Shown piece after piece: positions 62,193 to 64,000 of a stretch of DNA of 64,000 bases. The position numbers were made by a program, and so were the translations under genes. The stretch comes from Cercis canadensis (taxonomy: Eukaryota; Streptophyta; Magnoliopsida; Fabales; Fabaceae). Numbering within the stretch: the first letter of the stretch is position 1; the number at the start of each line of letters is the position of its first letter. Under the pieces are notes generated by a model, which was given only the letters and a program-made list of their open reading frames with translations, was not told where the DNA came from and searched no databases. The stretch lies in assembly GCA_003255065.1 (NCBI GenBank), contig QAOA01008473.1, forward strand, positions 868,001 to 932,000, in the 5' to 3' direction.

Positions 62193-63883
62193 GAGTAAAA
62201 CCCTATTTTGGTCACTCACTTATTTGGGCACTATCAATATGGTCCCTCAGTACTAAGTCGAATTAATTTAGGCCTTCAATTAACAATTTCACTTCAATGT
62301 AGTCCTTTCGTCTATCTACCGTTAACTCCACTAACAAAATGAATAATGTGGCCAATTAAATGTGACGTGGCACTGTTAATTGCCATGTTGTATGCCTAAG
62401 TGGACAAACAACATTGTATTTTTTTTTTTTTTTCTATATTCTTCAACCCATGTCTTCTTCTACTGCCTATATTCCCCCACACGTACCCAGCTCTACCCTT
62501 GCTTGATCTCCCTCTACTCTTCTACCCCACCTCGCCTTCCTTCAAATTCCAACAGAACACAAACCCTTCTTATACTCATTGTCTCTCTCTCTTCTTGTTA
62601 TTTTTCACTTATCATTTATGGGCTTTGGCTTCTTTTTGTCACTGTTGTGTCATTGATGAAATCTGTCATGTCCTTTGACAGAACAAGTCCAGACTTGGAA
62701 TCTTTTGTCTATTTAATTATGTAACTTAAAATGCAACCCATGGCATCAACTAGCTTTGGCTTCCATCCTCTTCACAGAAGATAAATTTTACGAAGTTATG
62801 GAAATAAGGAAATTAAATATATAGCTTTAACTATGTGTTTGGATGGGATTCTCGTAGCTTTGTTTTTTGTTGAATACCATACTAATAACAGATTCCTTAT
62901 TTTTTCAGATACAGTTCCCCCAACAGGATATATTACAGCCTCAACAACTTTCACAAGTGCTTTAAATGTTTCTGTAAATATGACTTTCAGTGAACTCTGT
63001 ACAGGCAGAGGCAGTTTTGGATGTCCATTTGTGAATGCCTACAATGTGAGTTGGTGGCTGCCTACAAGTGCTTAGACTTTTCATTTTTCGTTTACCCCTC
63101 TATTATAATTGTATAATTAACTTTAGTAATGCCATTCTGTAGCATGTTTGTCATTAATGTAGATTTTTAGTCAATAAAATAAACCAATCGAGATGGGAGT
63201 TCAAATGGGCAAGAATTATGCTTAATGCTAGGTGCACACTGCTTTGTGCTCCCCTGTGAAATTCATAAGAATTTGTTCTAAGTTTTCTTGTTTTAATACT
63301 GAAAAATACATGAAAATGTATAGAATATAGTCTATAATGTGGTTTTGGTTCTTGGAGGAGTAGCATTGTGTTGGCATGATACTGAATCTGTTTTTAACAG
63401 ATTGCTGTTGTATTTCTTCACAGCTTCTGGTTTTATGCTGGGAAGGTCATACCATCTTCCTTTAGGATTTTGCAGCCAAACCTCATGTATTCTCTTCTCA
63501 TTAGTTTGTCATCTACTGTTCAATATGGATAGGCTATCCTTGTAATGGATAACTGTCGATGCTTGCGACGGGAGTCCTCGGCATTAGTGGCCATGGATGC
63601 AGAGCCGTGTCGGCTGACTATCGTGGAAGGGAAGAGGCTGTTTTCTATTAAAACCAAAACGGCGTCGGTTTGGGGCTGAAGCATTCAACGTGGCAATTAA
63701 CAGTACTATGTTACTTTTAACCGGACACATCTTCCATTCCGTTAGTAGAGTTAATGGTAGATAGACAGAAGAATCACATTGAAGTGAAATTATTAATTGA
63801 GAAACTAAATTAATACAACTTTATACTAAGGGATCATATTAATAACGTTCAAATAACTAAAGGACCAAAATAAAATTTTAGTC
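62193..63883. mobile_element. 1.7-kb element with ~195-bp inverted repeats and captured exon (Pack-MULE-like)
   Basis: The left arm (62193-about 62390) and right arm (about 63690-63883) are inverted copies with shared blocks such as ATTTCACTTCAATGT, GTCTATCTACC and CTGTTAATTGCCA. The flanks ATTAATTAA (62184-62192) and ATTAACTAA (63884-63892) agree at eight of nine bases, fitting an old Mutator-type target-site duplication. The interior is not transposase but contains an exon-like gene fragment with splice sites. This is the design of a Pack-MULE. Confidence 0.65.
62909..63045 (+). pseudogene. Captured exon fragment inside the inverted-repeat element
   Basis: A 137-bp open segment between TTTTTTCAG and GTGAGT encodes a peptide with TGYITASTTFTSALNVSV and then ELCTGRGSFGC and FVNAYN. 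It has the look of an internal exon of a secreted or extracellular-domain protein (Ser/Thr-rich, paired cysteines). I do not recognise the parent gene with certainty. No upstream start or downstream continuation in frame is evident, so it is a fragment. Retained splice sites mean it was copied from genomic DNA, not from mRNA. Confidence 0.5.
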
Positions 63884-64000
63884 ATTAACTAATTTACAGC
63901 TCAATTGATTTTTTTTAGTATAATAATTAAAAATTATTGTAATTTTGATATAGAAAATTAAATTTGTCACGATAAATAAATAAAATACCTTTTTAGATTT

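Noticed and set aside
1..64000. CRISPR arrays, operons, phage or bacterial insertion sequences
   Set aside because: The DNA is clearly plant nuclear: intron-split plant genes throughout. No regularly spaced repeats of CRISPR type were seen.
1..64000. tRNA and rRNA genes
   Set aside because: I saw no convincing cloverleaf with B-box or any rRNA segment by eye; a covariance-model scan would be needed to be sure.

Overview
The window is nuclear DNA from a flowering plant, most likely a woody or other broad-leaved eudicot. It is AT-rich, and its genes are split by GT-AG introns. The families present are plant-specific: phenylalanine ammonia-lyase, LysM receptor kinase, MOM1, an NCRK-type receptor kinase and a WAV3-type RING/vWA protein. 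I cannot name the species. Five isolated N bases (2741, 7326, 12364, 12747, 46474) show that this is a draft assembly. All exon models were built by hand from splice signals and reading-frame continuity.

Layout, left to right. 1-2000 is non-coding with a 160-bp direct repeat. 2090-3604 and 5834-8112 (+) are two tandem alpha-carbonic anhydrase genes with the same seven-exon plan and the same exon phases. 9458-11368 (-) is an intronless LysM receptor-like pseudokinase (LYK4/LYK5 type). 14320-33205 (+) is a very large 18-exon MOM1-like gene, a CHD3-derived silencing factor with PHD finger, chromodomains, a decayed SNF2 domain and a C-terminal coiled coil. Its introns hold a Mutator-type MITE, a LINE fragment and another inverted repeat. 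34197-36996 (-) is phenylalanine ammonia-lyase with one intron, convergent with MOM1. About 37.4-45.6 kb is a gene-poor AT-rich interval. 46055-50357 (+) is a two-exon RING-finger plus von Willebrand A protein. 54051-57781 (+) is an NCRK-type receptor kinase with a probable spliced 5' leader and a paired G-box region upstream. 58648-58893 (+) is a two-exon 50-residue proline/cysteine-rich microprotein candidate. 59.2-63.9 kb is a cluster of three elements bounded by inverted repeats; the last encloses an exon-like fragment with both splice sites, as in Pack-MULEs.

The genes do not form a pathway or operon. They are independent plant genes: carbonic anhydrases (secreted), chitin/LysM perception at the plasma membrane, transcriptional gene silencing in the nucleus (MOM1), entry into phenylpropanoid metabolism (PAL), ubiquitin ligation linked to growth responses (WAV3-like) and a receptor kinase (NCRK). 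I found no previously undescribed multi-gene system. The strongest leads are the architecture and repeat expansions of the MOM1-like protein, the pseudokinase features of the LysM receptor, the possible gene capture at 62.2-63.9 kb and the spliced microprotein.
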